Shown: positions 42,003 to 53,861 of the stretch, in pieces
How positions within the stretch are numbered: the first letter of the stretch is position 1
Layout: each line of letters starts with the position of its first letter
Source of the DNA: Nemertoderma westbladi
Taxonomy: Eukaryota > Xenacoelomorpha > Nemertodermatida > Nemertodermatidae
Direction of reading: 5' to 3'
Length of the DNA stretch: 64,000 nt
NCBI GenBank assembly: GCA_032718475.1
Contig: JAUCBJ010007330.1
Coordinates: 1-64,000 of the forward strand
Program-made: the position numbers and the translations under genes
Notes under the pieces: generated by a model
The model's database searches: none
What the model was told of the DNA's origin: nothing
What the model saw: the letters and a program-made list of their open reading frames with translations, nothing else

Positions 42003-43330
42003 TTGGGTTTTTTAGTTTTTTACCCTTTCAAATATATATGGGTACAGTCTAAACTATCTATTATTATAGCTATAAATTTGTATATTATATGTCCCCCCCC
42101 CGTTCCACCTTCTTGTTCATTCTGTTTCTTGGTAGTATCCCCGTCTGATTTATTGCTAAATTGCTCAATTTGTAAAAACACTTTCCACTTCCCGTGCGGG
42201 ACCTGTCTTGATTTATCTGATCTCTCCATATCGAAATCTGACCTCTCCATCACAACCTATTGTATTCACTGCTACTCTGATTTATTTCCCTTTGCTAACA
42301 CACTTTCCTCTGATACTGATATATTCCCATCTAATGACGACAACAATAATGACAATACCGACTTCACAGATTCAAATAACCATTTTCATTCGATTGACCC
42401 AGACAGTAATTTACTTTCTACAATTAACAGCTATGACTACTATAATCAAGACTCATTCAATACCCTAGTAGACCAACAGACCATTAACAAGAAGCAACTA
42501 TCCGTCTTCCACCTAAACTGCAGAAGTCTCCGGAAAAACTTTCAGGATACAACAACTCATTTACATTCGATTACACAAAATTCAACCAAAAAAGTTTTTT
42601 AGCGGATCTTCAAAACAAAAATAACTGGACTTATAACGAAGATGTAATAGCAAAGGAAGTTAAATTTTCAATTTTTTATGAAAACTTCAACTCATTGTGC
42701 ACTAAACACTTACCAAAAAAGGAAATTAAAACAAAATTTATTCCCAAAAAGCCATGGATGACCACAAATCTAGTAAAATGTGTAATAAAAAAAAATAATT
42801 TTTACGCTGCGTTAATGTCAAACCCATCTAACTTAAAATTATCGCAATACTCCTGCTATAGAAATAAATTAACAAAAACTCTTCGTGCTGCAGAAAAAAA
42901 CTTTTATGAAAATGAATTTATTAAAAACAGAAATAGCTCGAAAAAAACGTGGAAAACCATAAACTCAGCTCTACATCGATCAAAAAAGTTATCTTGCCCA
43001 ATCAAAATCAAAACAGACCCATCCGGTACAACCGCGAGTGATAGTGCATTAATTGCCGATATTTTTAATTCTCATTTTTCATCTATAGGACCTCAACTTG
43101 CCGACAAAATTCCAAAATCTAATAGACAACCAACTCGCTTCATTAAAAATAGTAAATATCGGCAATTAATGCACTATCACTCGTGGTTGTACCGGATGGG
43201 TCTGTTTTGATTTTGTTTGGGCTAGATAACTTTTTTGATCGATGTAGAGCTGAGTTTATGGTTTTCCACGTTTTTTTCGAGCTATTTCTGTTTTTAATAA
43301 ATTCATTTTCATAAAAGTTTTTTTCTGCAG
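42003..43330 (+). pseudogene. LINE-C ORF2 5' segment, unit 1
   Basis: The segment contains a PHD-type C4HC3 finger (CSFC, CSIC, FHFPC, CIHC spacing) and the first strand of the endonuclease (SVFHLNCRSLRKNF). It stops at 42602, and a second frame (42695-43210) carries the pre-RT linker (KPWMTTNLVKCVIKKNN). Most of the endonuclease is deleted. At 43154-43330 the sequence turns into an inverted copy of 42888-43064. The start of the ORF lacks a clear ATG. Confidence 0.75.
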
Positions 43331-45007
43331 TTTTACAAAAAAAAATTTTCGTTTTCTTTTTTGAAAGTATATATAATAATTCATTGAGATACGTTATTTT
43401 GTTTATCTTATCCCTCAGTTTCTTTTTTCAAAATATGACATATATATTATTGGTATAGAAACTTAAAACTAGATACTCAAATCCATTCTAATTTAGATCC
43501 ACAGTTTCCTTTCCTTTCGCAAGTATATAATTTATTCATTGAGTTATGTTTTTGCTTATCCTATCCTTCATATGGAATCACCCATATATTTTCCAAAATA
43601 TGATATATATTACTGGTATATGTAATTGGCACTTTCCAAAATATGATATATTATTTGTTCTTTAGGTAAAAGAATATTACTTATTCAATATTGGGTTTTT
43701 TAGTTTTTTACCCTTTCAAATATATATGGGTACAGTCTAAACTATCTATTATTATAGCTATAAATTTGTATATTATATATGTCCCCCCCCCCGTTCCACC
43801 TTCTTGTTCATTCTGTTTCATGGTAGTATCCCTGTCTGATTTATTGCTAAATTGCTCAATTTGTAAAAACACTTTCCACTTCCCGTGCGGGACCTGTCTT
43901 GATTTATCTGATCTCTCCATATCGAAATCTGACCTCTCCATCACAACTTATTGTATTCACTGCTACTCTGATATATTTCCCTTTGCTAACACACTTTCCT
44001 CTGATACTGATATATTCCCATCTAATGACTACAACAATAATGACAATACCGACTTCACAGATTCAAATAACCATTTTCATTCGATTGACCCAGACAGTAA
44101 TTTACTTTCTACAATTAACAGCTATGACTACTATAATCAAGACTCATTCAATACCCTAGTAGACCAACAGACCATTAACAAGAAGCAACTATCCGTCTTC
44201 CACCTAAACTGCAGAAGTCTCCGGAAAAACTTTCAGGATACAACAACTTATTTACATTCGATTACACAAAATTCAACCAAAAAAGTTTTTTAGCGGATCT
44301 TCAAAACAAAAATAACTGGACTTATAACGAAGATGTAATAGCAAAGGAAGATAAGTTTTCAATTTTTTATGAAAACTTCAACTCATTGTGCACTAAACAC
44401 TTACCAAAAAAGGAAATTAAAACAAAATTTATTCCCAAAAAGCCATGGATGACCACAAATCTAGTAAAATGTGTAATAAAAAAAAATAATTTATACGCTG
44501 CGTTAATGTCAAACCCATCTAACTTAAAATTATCGCAATACTCCTGCTATAGAAATAAATTAACAAAAACTCTTCGTGCTGCAGAAAAAAACTTTTATTA
44601 AAAACAGAAATAGCTCGAAAAAAACGTGAGTAGTCCATAAACTCAGCTCTACATCGATCAAAAAAGTTATCTAGCCCAATCAAAATCAAAACAGACCCAT
44701 CCGGTACAACCACGAGTGATAGTGCATTAATTGCCGATATTTTTAATTCTCATTTTTCATCTATAGGACCTCAACTTGCCGACAAAATTCCAAAATCTAA
44801 TAGACAACCAACTCGCTTCATTAAAAATAGTAAATATCGGCAATTAATGCACTATCACTCGTGGTTGTACCGGATGGGTCTGTTTTGATTTTGTTTGGGC
44901 TAGATAACTTTTTTGATCGATGTAGAGCTGAGTTTATGGTTTTCCACGTTTTTTTCGAGCTATTTCTGTTTTTAATAAATTCATTTTCATAAAAGTTTTT
45001 TTCTGCA
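43331..45007 (+). pseudogene. LINE-C ORF2 5' segment, unit 2
   Basis: The unit is nearly identical to unit 1 (frames at 43691-44293 and 44386-44601) with a 13-base deletion around 44596 that removes the AAAATGAATTTAT part. It ends in the same inverted segment (about 44834-45007) before the third unit begins at a GCAGTTTTAC join. Confidence 0.8.
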
Positions 45008-45495
45008 GTTTTACAAAAAAAAATTTTCGTTTTCTTTTTTGAAAGTATATATAATAATTCATTGAGATACGTTATTTTGTTTATCTTATCCCTCAGTTTC
45101 TTTTTTCAAAATATGACATATATATTATTGGTATAGAAACTTAAAACTAGATACTCAAATCCATTCTAATTTAGATCCACAGTTTCCTTTCCTTTCGCAA
45201 GTATATAATTTATTCATTGAGTTATGTTTTTGCTTATCCTATCCTTCATATGGAATCACCCATATATTTTCCAAAATATGATATATATTACTGGTATATG
45301 TAATTGGCACTTTCCAAAATATGATATATTATTTGTTCTTTAGGTAAAAGAATATTACTTATTCAATATTGGGTTTTTTAGTTTTTTACCCTTTCAAATA
45401 TATATGGGTACAGTCTAAACTATCTATTATTATAGCTATAAATTTGTATATTATATGTCCCCCCCCCCGTTCCACCTTCTTGTTCATTCTGTTTC

Positions 45496-48074
45496 TTGGT
45501 AGTATCCCCGTCTGATTTATTGCTAAATTGCTCAATTTGTAAAAACACTTTCCACTTCCCGTGCGGGACCTGTCTTGATTTATCTGATCTCTCCATATCG
45601 AAATCTGACCTCTCCATCACAACCTATTGTATTCACTGCTACTCTGATTTATTTCCCTTTGCTAACACACTTTCCTCTGATACTGATATATTCCCATCTA
45701 ATGACGACAACAATAATGACAATACCGACTTCACAGATTCAAATAACCATTTTCATTCGATTGACCCAGACAGTAATTTACTTTCTACAATTAACAGCTA
45801 TGACTACTATAATCAAGACTCATTCAATACCCTAGTAGACCAACAGACCATTAACAAGAAGCAACTATCCGTCTTCCACCTAAACTGCAGAAGTCTCCGG
45901 AAAAACTTTCAGGATACAACAACTCATTTACATTCGATTACACAAAATTCAACCAAAAAAGTTTTTTAGCGGATCTTCAAAACAAAAATAACTGGACTTA
46001 TAACGAAGATGTAATAGCAAAGGAAGATAAGTTTTCAATTTTTTATGAAAACTTCAACTCATTGTGCACTAAACACTTACCAAAAAAGGAAATTAAAACA
46101 AAATTTATTCCCAAAAAGCCATGGATGACCACAAATCTAGTAAAATGTGTAATAAAAAAAAATAATTTATACGCTGCGTTAATGTCAAACCCATCTAACT
46201 TAAAATTATCGCAATACTCCTGCTATAGAAATAAATTAACAAAAACTCTTCGTGCTGCAGAAAAAAACTTTTATGAAAATGAATTTATTAAAAACAGAAA
46301 TAGCTCGAAAAAAACGTGGAAAACCATAAACTCAGCTCTACATCGATCAAAAAAGTTATCTAGCCCAATCAAAATCAAAACAGACCCATCCGGTACAACC
46401 ACGAGTGATAGTGCATTAATTGCCGATATTTTTAATTCTCATTTTTCATCTATAGGACCTCAACTTGCCGACAAAATTCCAAAATCTAATAGACAACCAA
46501 CTCGCTTCATTAAAAATAGTAAATATAATTCCTTTTCTCTTTTAGAACCATGTGAAATAGAAATTGTTTATTTTTTACTTGACATAGACAATAATGTATC
46601 TACTTATGATGAATTTCCCGTTTCACTGGTTAAATTAGCAGCACACATAATAGCTCCATACCTCACATATTTAATTAAATTATCTATTTTAAATGGATTT
46701 TATCCGCAAATTCTAAAAAAGGCTAAAATAATACCTATTTATAAGTCAGGTGATCCGACAGACAAAAATAATTACCGTCCAATTTCAATTTTACCAATCT
46801 TCACTAAAATCTATGAAAGACTAATTAATACTCAATTAATGGCATACTTAAATAAATATTCCCTACTTTCTTCAGCTCAACACGGATTCCGTAAACAAAT
46901 TACCACTACTGACGCCATACTAACCATTACTGAACAATTGCAAGAAACTCTGGACAACCAAAGCTCCGCCTGTCTTATTTCAGTAGACCTTAAGAAAACA
47001 TTCGACACCCTTGACCACGACATACTGTTAAAAAAACTAGACTGTTACGGCATACGCGGACTCCCACATCAATTAATATGCAGTTTTTTAAACAATAGAA
47101 CACAGGTCGTACACATTGACGGCACTACATCTGCAACAACTAGCTCACCTTGTGGAACTCCTCAGGGAGCCATACTCAGTCCCACATTATTCTTACTCTA
47201 CATAAATGACTTACCGAATTGCACTAAATTACTGACAACACTCTTCGCTGACGATACGACATTACTTTACTGCAATAACAATACCAATACGCTTATTTCA
47301 ACTGTTAACACAGAACTCGAGAAACTACACGACTGGCTTATAGACAACAAAATATCATTAAATTTAAAAAAAACTGAGTATATCGTATTCGACAATTCTA
47401 GACAACCACAGATTCCTACGGTTAATATACATTCCACCCCGCTGCCACAAAAAATAGCTTCTAAATTTTTAGGTATTTACATAGATAATAAAATTAACTG
47501 GAAATTACACTGTGAATATATTTTATCCAAAATCTCAAAACTTACAGGAATATTTTTCAAATTAAGGCACATTCTCCCATTACACATACTAAGAACATTA
47601 TACTTTGCGCTAGTCCACCCACATCTATTGTACGGCTTAGTTTTATGGGGAAACAACTACGATATTTATACCAACAAAATTAAAACTAAAGTTAACAAAA
47701 TAATTATATCAATAACTTTTAACCACTTCCGAGAACATGCGGCCCCGATATACAAATCTCTAAATATTTTGCCATTTAATAAACTTTTTGAATTGGAGAC
47801 CGCAAAGTTCATGTTCGACATCAAAAATAGAACCAAAACTGAAGCTCTAGTAAATATTTTTAAAGCCACATCCTCAATACACCACTACAATACCCGTTCT
47901 GCGTCAGCACAAAATTTTTTTATTCCCCGATTTCGGTTACAAATTTCCCAACAATCACTAAAATTTACAGGACCTAAAATTTGGAACGATCTACCACTCG
48001 AAATTAAAACCTCAAAAAACAAAGTTATGTTCACTTCTCGTTTAAAAAAACTATATTTGGAATCACTTCTATAA
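45496..48074 (+). pseudogene. LINE-C ORF2, unit 3: PHD finger, endonuclease remnant, reverse transcriptase
   Basis: Frame 45496-45969 repeats the PHD finger and endonuclease start. Frame 46062-48074 (670 codons) is an intact RT: NYRPISILPIFTKIYE, QHGFRK, VDLKKTFDTLDHDIL (motif A), GTPQGAILSPTLFLLYINDL (motif B), FADDTTLLY (motif C), LNLKKTEYIVF, FLGIYID, then the C-terminal thumb with NTRSA and GPKIWNDLP. The same large endonuclease deletion is present in all three units, so it predates the triplication and the element cannot nick its own target. Confidence 0.85.
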
Positions 48075-48624
48075 TGTCCTCCCTAAAGCTGTTACCTATC
48101 ACATCCCCAAAAATATCCGATGGCCAAAACTTCATAGGTTTCACCTCCATACTCAGCTTTTATTACAGTAGGCTATTAATAATAATATGAAAACTACAGT
48201 TTTAAACTTCTTGCTATCCTATCCACAGTACCTACGCGCCTTTTAGGAATCTACTATCCCACTATATAGACACTGTACCTAGCCAGATTCCCGCACATTT
48301 CTGTCATATCCAACTGTATATAAGTTTTATTTAAAATTTGATACTACCGAGATTTCCCCCCCCCCCCCCTCCTCTTTTTTCGCTTATTTCTATCAATGTA
48401 ACCAAATAGCTTAAGATTAAACGCCCGGTTGCTAGCTATACTAGCACTGCTACAGCTAAGCAACCGGGTGGTCTCATTATTCACCCTACCAGTATTCTTT
48501 CCAATTACACTGTATCTTCTGTTTATTGGTGTTGGGGTGCTACATATTAAAGCTATTCTTATTATTGATTGGTAATAACAATGGACCGGGCCATCCCGGA
48601 TTGATTGATTGATTGATTGATTGG
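48075..48624 (+). other. LINE-C 3' untranslated region
   Basis: It holds a 14-base C-run (48356-48369), a small inverted repeat CCCGGTTGCTAGC / GCTAAGCAACCGGG near 48425-48468 and the terminal (GATT)n (about 48598-48623). Confidence 0.7.
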
Positions 48625-48630
48625 CCCGCT

Positions 48631-48821
48631 GTTGGTTATCTGCCCTCTCGAGGTGGTTTGACCTCTAACCTCCCTTTGTGTGGCTTTTGGGGTGTATGTT
48701 ATCCCCGTTATTGGGTGTGATACGAGATTGGTTGTTATCAATCTCGTATCTCCAATATTGCTGAAAAAGGCGCCACTTCCCAACTTTATGGGGGTAATTA
48801 GCGGAATTGAATCCGCTCACA
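48631..48821 (-). repeat. Shared Pao LTR, 5' part
   Basis: Read on the minus strand it starts TGTGAGCGG at 48821. It contains a perfect 12-bp hairpin GATACGAGATTG / CAATCTCGTATC (48719-48750). It continues at 40248 beyond LINE-C. Confidence 0.85.
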
Positions 48822-49568
48822 CTCCCTCCCATGCTATCTTCCCGGTGAGAAGATAGCATCACTTTTTGAGTGCGCTTCAATTCTGCTGGAACCCGATCTA
48901 CTATCGGGTGTGGGGTGGAGTTCTTTTACTTGGAGTCGGCTTTCCACGCCGCTCCCTCTAGGTATGATATTACTACCCCCTCCTGGTGCAACTCCAACCT
49001 ATGTTGCACCAAGACATCGGGCTTCTCGGTTCGAGACAATTGTGGACTCTTTTCTCACAATTTTAAATCTCCACTCCACTCTAAACTGACTCTAACTTCT
49101 CTCTACTTTTACTCTAACTCCACTCCACTTTTGGACCTCTTTGTCCCCCACTCTGCCTCTTATTCCTCCCCCCCACATTTGAATCGCAGCCGTACTCTCT
49201 TCACACGCCTCAACACCACCTCTCACTATCTCCCCTGCGTTCTATACTCAACCCTTACTCGTTCCGCTCCACTTACTCCTGACGAACCTCACCCTCCCCT
49301 TTCGCGCCGTCGCACTCAAGAAGTGTGAGTCGTCTAGTGTCTCGTCCTATCACAGTCAATTGGTCCCCAGTCCCAGTAGCTAGTTGGAAAAAGGTTGCAT
49401 GAATATACTACTTACTTTGATATAATTGGATATTGATTATATGATTATATTCTATTGATTATTACATACGTACATACTAATTGCACTTTTATTAAATTTG
49501 CACTTAGGAGTTCGTATTACTTCGCATGTGGTGCCTTCCAGGCATCCCCACATCTCCCCCTCCAAGTT
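48822..49568 (-). promoter_or_regulatory. 3' non-coding region, hairpins and polypurine tract of Pao copy 2
   Basis: Polypurine tract GGGAGGGAG (48822-48830, minus) is preceded by the 11-bp hairpin (48831-48859) and the hairpin ACCCGAT / ATCGGGT (48891-48909). The rest matches 23440-24150 of copy 1. Confidence 0.75.
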
Positions 49569-51514
49569 CTAGTTCGCTCCTCCTGTCTTTGGGAACCATC
49601 TCAGTTCCTTCCCTCTGTCGTCGTCCTGTCTCGGTCGCTTCCTGGTTGTCGCCGCTCCCTTGTTCTTGTCCTCCTTAAGGTTTCTAATCCTTGCCGTTAC
49701 TTCCCTACTGATTCCCGTCGTCGATTCCTTGGGCGCTGGTGTTATTAGCTCCCGGTATCGCTTCGCAGGTGGCCCCTCCGAATGCCCCTGCCGCTTCCCC
49801 CTAGTGGCGTCCCATAGGATCACCTTCATGGCCCGCGGGAAATCTCTGAACTCTCCCTGGTTCTCTGGCACCCATCTGTCTAAATACCTCTGTGTATTCA
49901 TCACTCCCGCATACGATGCCGCTGTTGATACTTCTTGATAAGTAAACGGAAGCCTCCGTTTGATGATTTCCAGGTGGGCCTCCTGGTTAATATTAAAGAA
50001 GCCCCACCGGACTTTCCGAACTCGTCGTCAACCTCGTCCTCCGCTGGGAGTGGCTCCAAACCCGGTATCCCGGTAGATCCACTGTGTCCCTTCCCACCTT
50101 GACTCTCGCCCTTGACTTTCCATCCTTCCAGTTCCCCTGGCCTTCTCTTCGCGAAATCGCCCTCGGCGCCCGCTGGCATGGGCATCGCCTGCAATCCCGA
50201 TGTCGACTGTTTCAGCGATCCTTCCGTCCACCCCAACTCTCGCCCCAGAGACTCGCCCGAGCTCCCTGATGTCCATTGTAAATTGTCCAAGGCCTGGGCC
50301 TCGAACCCGTAGCCCTCTCCTCTAGCTTCCGCCTCTCTATCGTCTGCCTCCCTCCTTTCTCGTCTAGCGATTTCTTCCAATTGCTTCTCCTCTTGTCTAT
50401 CCGCCTCTAGCTTCTCCCACCTCTGATATGGTGTATCCACCTCCCTGTCTACTAGATATCGGCAGTTGTAGTATACCGACTCGCCCTTCAGCCCCGGGTG
50501 GTCTACCAGACCCTCGAAAGCCACTTTGAAGGCTCTTCTGTAGTTCAGGGGTGATCCTGATAGCAGAAACGCCGTTGGCTCTCTTTCGATAACCACGGCC
50601 ATGAATAGGTTTAGTAAACCTATCATTATCCAATCCTCCTGCAGGATATATCGCTTCTGATATATCTTTATCGCTCCTCTCCGGAATTGATACACCTCCT
50701 GTTTCCCCGGCCTCGCACCCCACTTCAGCGAGTTCGCCAACTCCGCTCCGTACTCCTCCCTGAATTTGCCCCAGTCCATTGGCTTGTGGCATACGAGCCC
50801 CATTAGCTGGCCCATCGCCATTGCTCCACAATGACCCGTGTTCTCTACTAGTCCCAACCCGGCTGGCCCTGTCATAGCCATGTAGACCGTTTGCATGTCC
50901 AGGAGGTTGGGGGTCTCCGGACCAATGATCCTCTCCGCATCGTCGTGGATCGCCGATCCCACCTTTATTGTCGACTTCTCCCTTACTACGTTCTGCACCG
51001 CCCTTGGCAACCGGTTCAACTTCGGCCCGCTCTTCTTCCCATACGTTCCCAGATCGAACAGGAATATGTCCCCATTTGGCGCAGCTAAATGCAGAAGTAT
51101 GGTTCTGGCCGACCCCACCGACCCTCTCCTTGAACCCTCCTCGTCTTCCACGGTCCCTTCGTTGTCTAGGACCATGTATCCTCCCCTGCTGACGGACTCT
51201 ACGAACCTCTTCCAATCCTTTCTCGGTGGTTCCCTCGGATACATTGGTATCCCAAACTTCGTCTCGTCTCCCTTCACCACGTAGTGGAAATGCTCGAGGA
51301 TTGTGTTGTCCAGCGACGGCGTCCCGTAGGTCCTGACCAGCCGCCTCTCGTGCACCTCCTTGAAATGGTGCTGCAGCGCTCGCGCCTTGTGACCCTTCTC
51401 TAACCGCTCATAGTATCCCCTCGTCTTCTCCTCCGGATGCCTCTCGGTGAAATCTACTAGTATCTCCTTTCCGCCCATTTCCGCCTTTCTCTTTCTAACA
51501 AGTTTCTCCGCCAT
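49569..51514 (-). pseudogene. Gene C': cargo gene of Pao copy 2, zinc knuckles deleted
   Basis: The main frame (49901-51514) starts at ATG 51514 and has an intact nuclease-like part: LDNEG, LLHLAAPNGDIFLFDLG, KVGSAIHDDAERI, then Y-I-L-Q-E (the Y-x3-E motif). After DDEFG a deletion of about 600 bp, at a TTCGG shared by both sides (near 50015), removes the zinc knuckles and shifts the frame. The C-terminal domain then continues in the frame 49569-49904 (NTQRYLDRW, to WFPKTGGAN), which also supplies the uninterrupted version of the site hit by the DNA transposon in gene C. Protein identity to gene C looks above 90% in the shared part. Confidence 0.85.
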
Positions 51515-52020
51515 TTCGAACGCTCTCTATCACTCACCTATAAAGTGGTGCCTTGCCAAGGCTCAATATAAGTGAGTGATGTAGTTAGGATGGTCTGTAT
51601 GGTCCGATAATGGCCTATCTCTCTCAGAACGCTAGGTTATCTGTTATATTTTCCCTATTTTACCCCTTAAAGTACTAAATTTCCTAAATTCCCTGAATTT
51701 GTCAGTTACTTTTATTATCTTCTAGAATATTTTATCTACTGTTGCTATAATTTGTTGAATTTTGATTTTTTTTATATTGATTTTAATTCTATAACTGTGC
51801 TATCACTACCTATATTGGGTTATTTATTTTAATAACCCCTATGGTTTGTATACAGGATGGACTAGCTACTCCTTACTATGCTAGTCTGCAGCAGGTAACC
51901 TCCTGGCCCTGTATCAAACATTCTGACCTACTCTGCGGGTTGTGCAGTACAGTAGTATGTCTCGTGCGGCCTACACGATCTGTGCAGCTGTACCCACGTG
52001 CCCCCCTCTCACTTCTCACT
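51515..52020 (-). other. Leader between satellite and gene C'
   Basis: It matches 19100-19495 of copy 1, including CACTCACTTATATTGAGCC. No open frame is conserved. Confidence 0.6.
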
Positions 52021-52520
52021 ACTAACCCTTCTAACTCTCTAACTCTACTAACTCTTACCAATACTCTAACTAACTATTACTAACTCTTACTAACACTCCT
52101 ACTAACCCTTACTAACTCTTACTAACGGTACTACACGTACCCTCTTACTACTAACTAACTCCTCTAACAGTACTACGTACCCTCTTACTACCAACTCTCC
52201 TAACGGTACTACGTACCCTCTTACTACTAACTAACTCCTCTAACGGTACTACGTACCCTCTTACTACTAAGTAACTCCTCTAACAGTACTACATACACCC
52301 TCTTACTACTAACTCCTCTAACTCTTACTAACGGTACTACGTACCCTCTTACTACTAACTCTCCTAACGGTACTACGTACCCTCTTACTACTAACTAACT
52401 CCTCTAACGGTACTACGTACCCTCTTACTACTAACTAACTCCTCTAATGGTACTACATACCCTCTTACTACTAACTCCTCTAACTCTTACTAACGGTACT
52501 ACATACCGTCTTACTCAATC
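52021..52520. repeat. Satellite of Pao copy 2, first array
   Basis: Units of TAACGGTACTACGTACCCTC then TTACTACTAACTAACTCCTC are the reverse complement family of the 47-bp satellite at 18.1-19.1 kb. An (AATC)n run and the perfect palindrome GAGCTCATATGAGCTC (52537-52552) follow, with about 230 bp of unrelated AT-rich sequence before satellite-like sequence resumes at about 52800. Confidence 0.85.
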
Positions 52521-53075
52521 AATCAATCAATCAATTGAGCTCATATGAGCTCGTACATTAGTTTTATTTAGAAATTGAAATCTCACGAATAAATAGGCTT
52601 ATTAGCTGATTAGTGAACTATCATATGAACAGTTATTTGCAATTTGTGTAGCCTATTGAATTTGTGTAGTTATTTAATTAGCCAAATAAAGCAGTACCAT
52701 AGCTAGTGTTGCATTATTTGACTAAAAGAGAGGAAAATAATTCGTGATATATTGGTTCATTGCCATTCAAATGAACTTGGTACTCTACATCTTGCGATCA
52801 GTACTACTCTTACTAACTCTCTAACTAACTTCTATCTGCCTACTTACTTACTACGTACTTACTATGTACTATTACTTTCCTTTCTCTTACTCTCTTTCTA
52901 TTATTTTATTATTTTTATTATTATTTTTTTTATATTTTGTGTGGGAAGGGCGTCTCGCCCTCAATCCCACCCCCCTCAGTCCAGTCCAACACTTGGACGA
53001 CTAAACATTATGGTGCCCCTTCTAGCAGGCAACATTTACCTACAGCCCTCCTGTAGGTCTTCCTGTCTTTCGCTC

Positions 53076-53722
53076 CTATCTTACACCCCCTATCCGCACT
53101 TCCACCGATCGGACTCTTCCGTCCTCGTCGGAGTAAGTGTCTACTACTCTTGCTAGCCTCCATTGATTGTTTATGATTGTGTCGTCCGTGATGATCACTA
53201 AATCACCTTTCTTTAGCTCTCTAGTGGTATTTCTCCACTTGCTCCTCCTATATAATGTGGGTAGGTATTCCTCGACCCACCTCCTCCAGTACTCTGCGCT
53301 TATCGCCTTAGCGACTTTCCAACTCTGTCGGGAGTGTATGTTATCTGGGTCTACACCCTGCATGTCGCCAGCCTTTCCATCAGAAAATGACTGGGTGTCA
53401 ACACATCTAGTGATTCTTGGTCGTCATTTTCTGGATATAACGGTCTGCTATTGATGATACCCTCGCACTTAGCTAGCACTGTCTTTAGTATGTCCTCTGT
53501 CACCATGTGGGTGTTCATCAACTTCGTCATCAGACGCTTGGAACTACCCACGATTTTCTCGACGCATCCTAAAGTATGCGGAGCATACGGCGTCCTCCTC
53601 TCCCACTTCACCTGTCGTCTCCTCATGGCTGCCCTGACTTCCTCTCCTTCCAGGATGTCCAAGGCCTCCGCCAGCTCGTTCTCCGCCCCCACAAAGTTGG
53701 TTCCATTATCAGAGTAGATCAC
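53076..53722 (-). pseudogene. Integrase C-terminal half and pol tail, duplicated copy
   Basis: Frames 53351-53722 and 53076-53363 contain IYSDNGTNFVG (second Asp of the DDE triad), HTLGCVEKIVGSSKRL (Glu), NSRPLYPENDD and the DUF5641-like end. The 7-bp deletion near 53363 separates the two frames. This copy is the downstream duplicate and is redundant. Confidence 0.85.
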
Positions 53723-53861
53723 TGCGATCGTCCCACCTTTGCGGTCTCTGAATCTCTCTAGGGCATTGATGAATGCCGATGCGGTTGCGTCTTGGGCGAG
53801 TTATATTCCTACCGCCCTCATGTTGTTACATACGAAGATGATGCTGTAGCGTTTCTACGTT

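Larger units (their letters stand above)
40249..48624 (+). mobile_element. LINE-C, Jockey-superfamily (CR1/L2-like) retrotransposon with triplicated middle
   Basis: The element interrupts the shared LTR. CCCGCT flanks it on both sides (40243-40248, 48625-48630) and its 3' end is a (GATT)n tail. It has an L1-type ORF1, then three tandem units (about 41639-43326, 43327-45003, 45004 onward) of which only the third continues into a full RT. The order PHD-like finger, endonuclease start, RT fits CR1/L2-type LINEs, but the exact clade needs a tree. Confidence 0.85.

Noticed and set aside
48870-49328. Open frame antisense to the Pao 3' region, beginning RFNSAGT, also present at 35127 and 24169
   Set aside because: The three copies share it because the underlying hairpin region is conserved. 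There is no ATG (the start is GTG) and the frames diverge and end at different points.
52537-52552. Perfect palindrome GAGCTCATATGAGCTC as a relative of the gene A hairpins
   Set aside because: The sequence is unrelated to the gene A core. It occurs twice only because of the 2.67-kb duplication.
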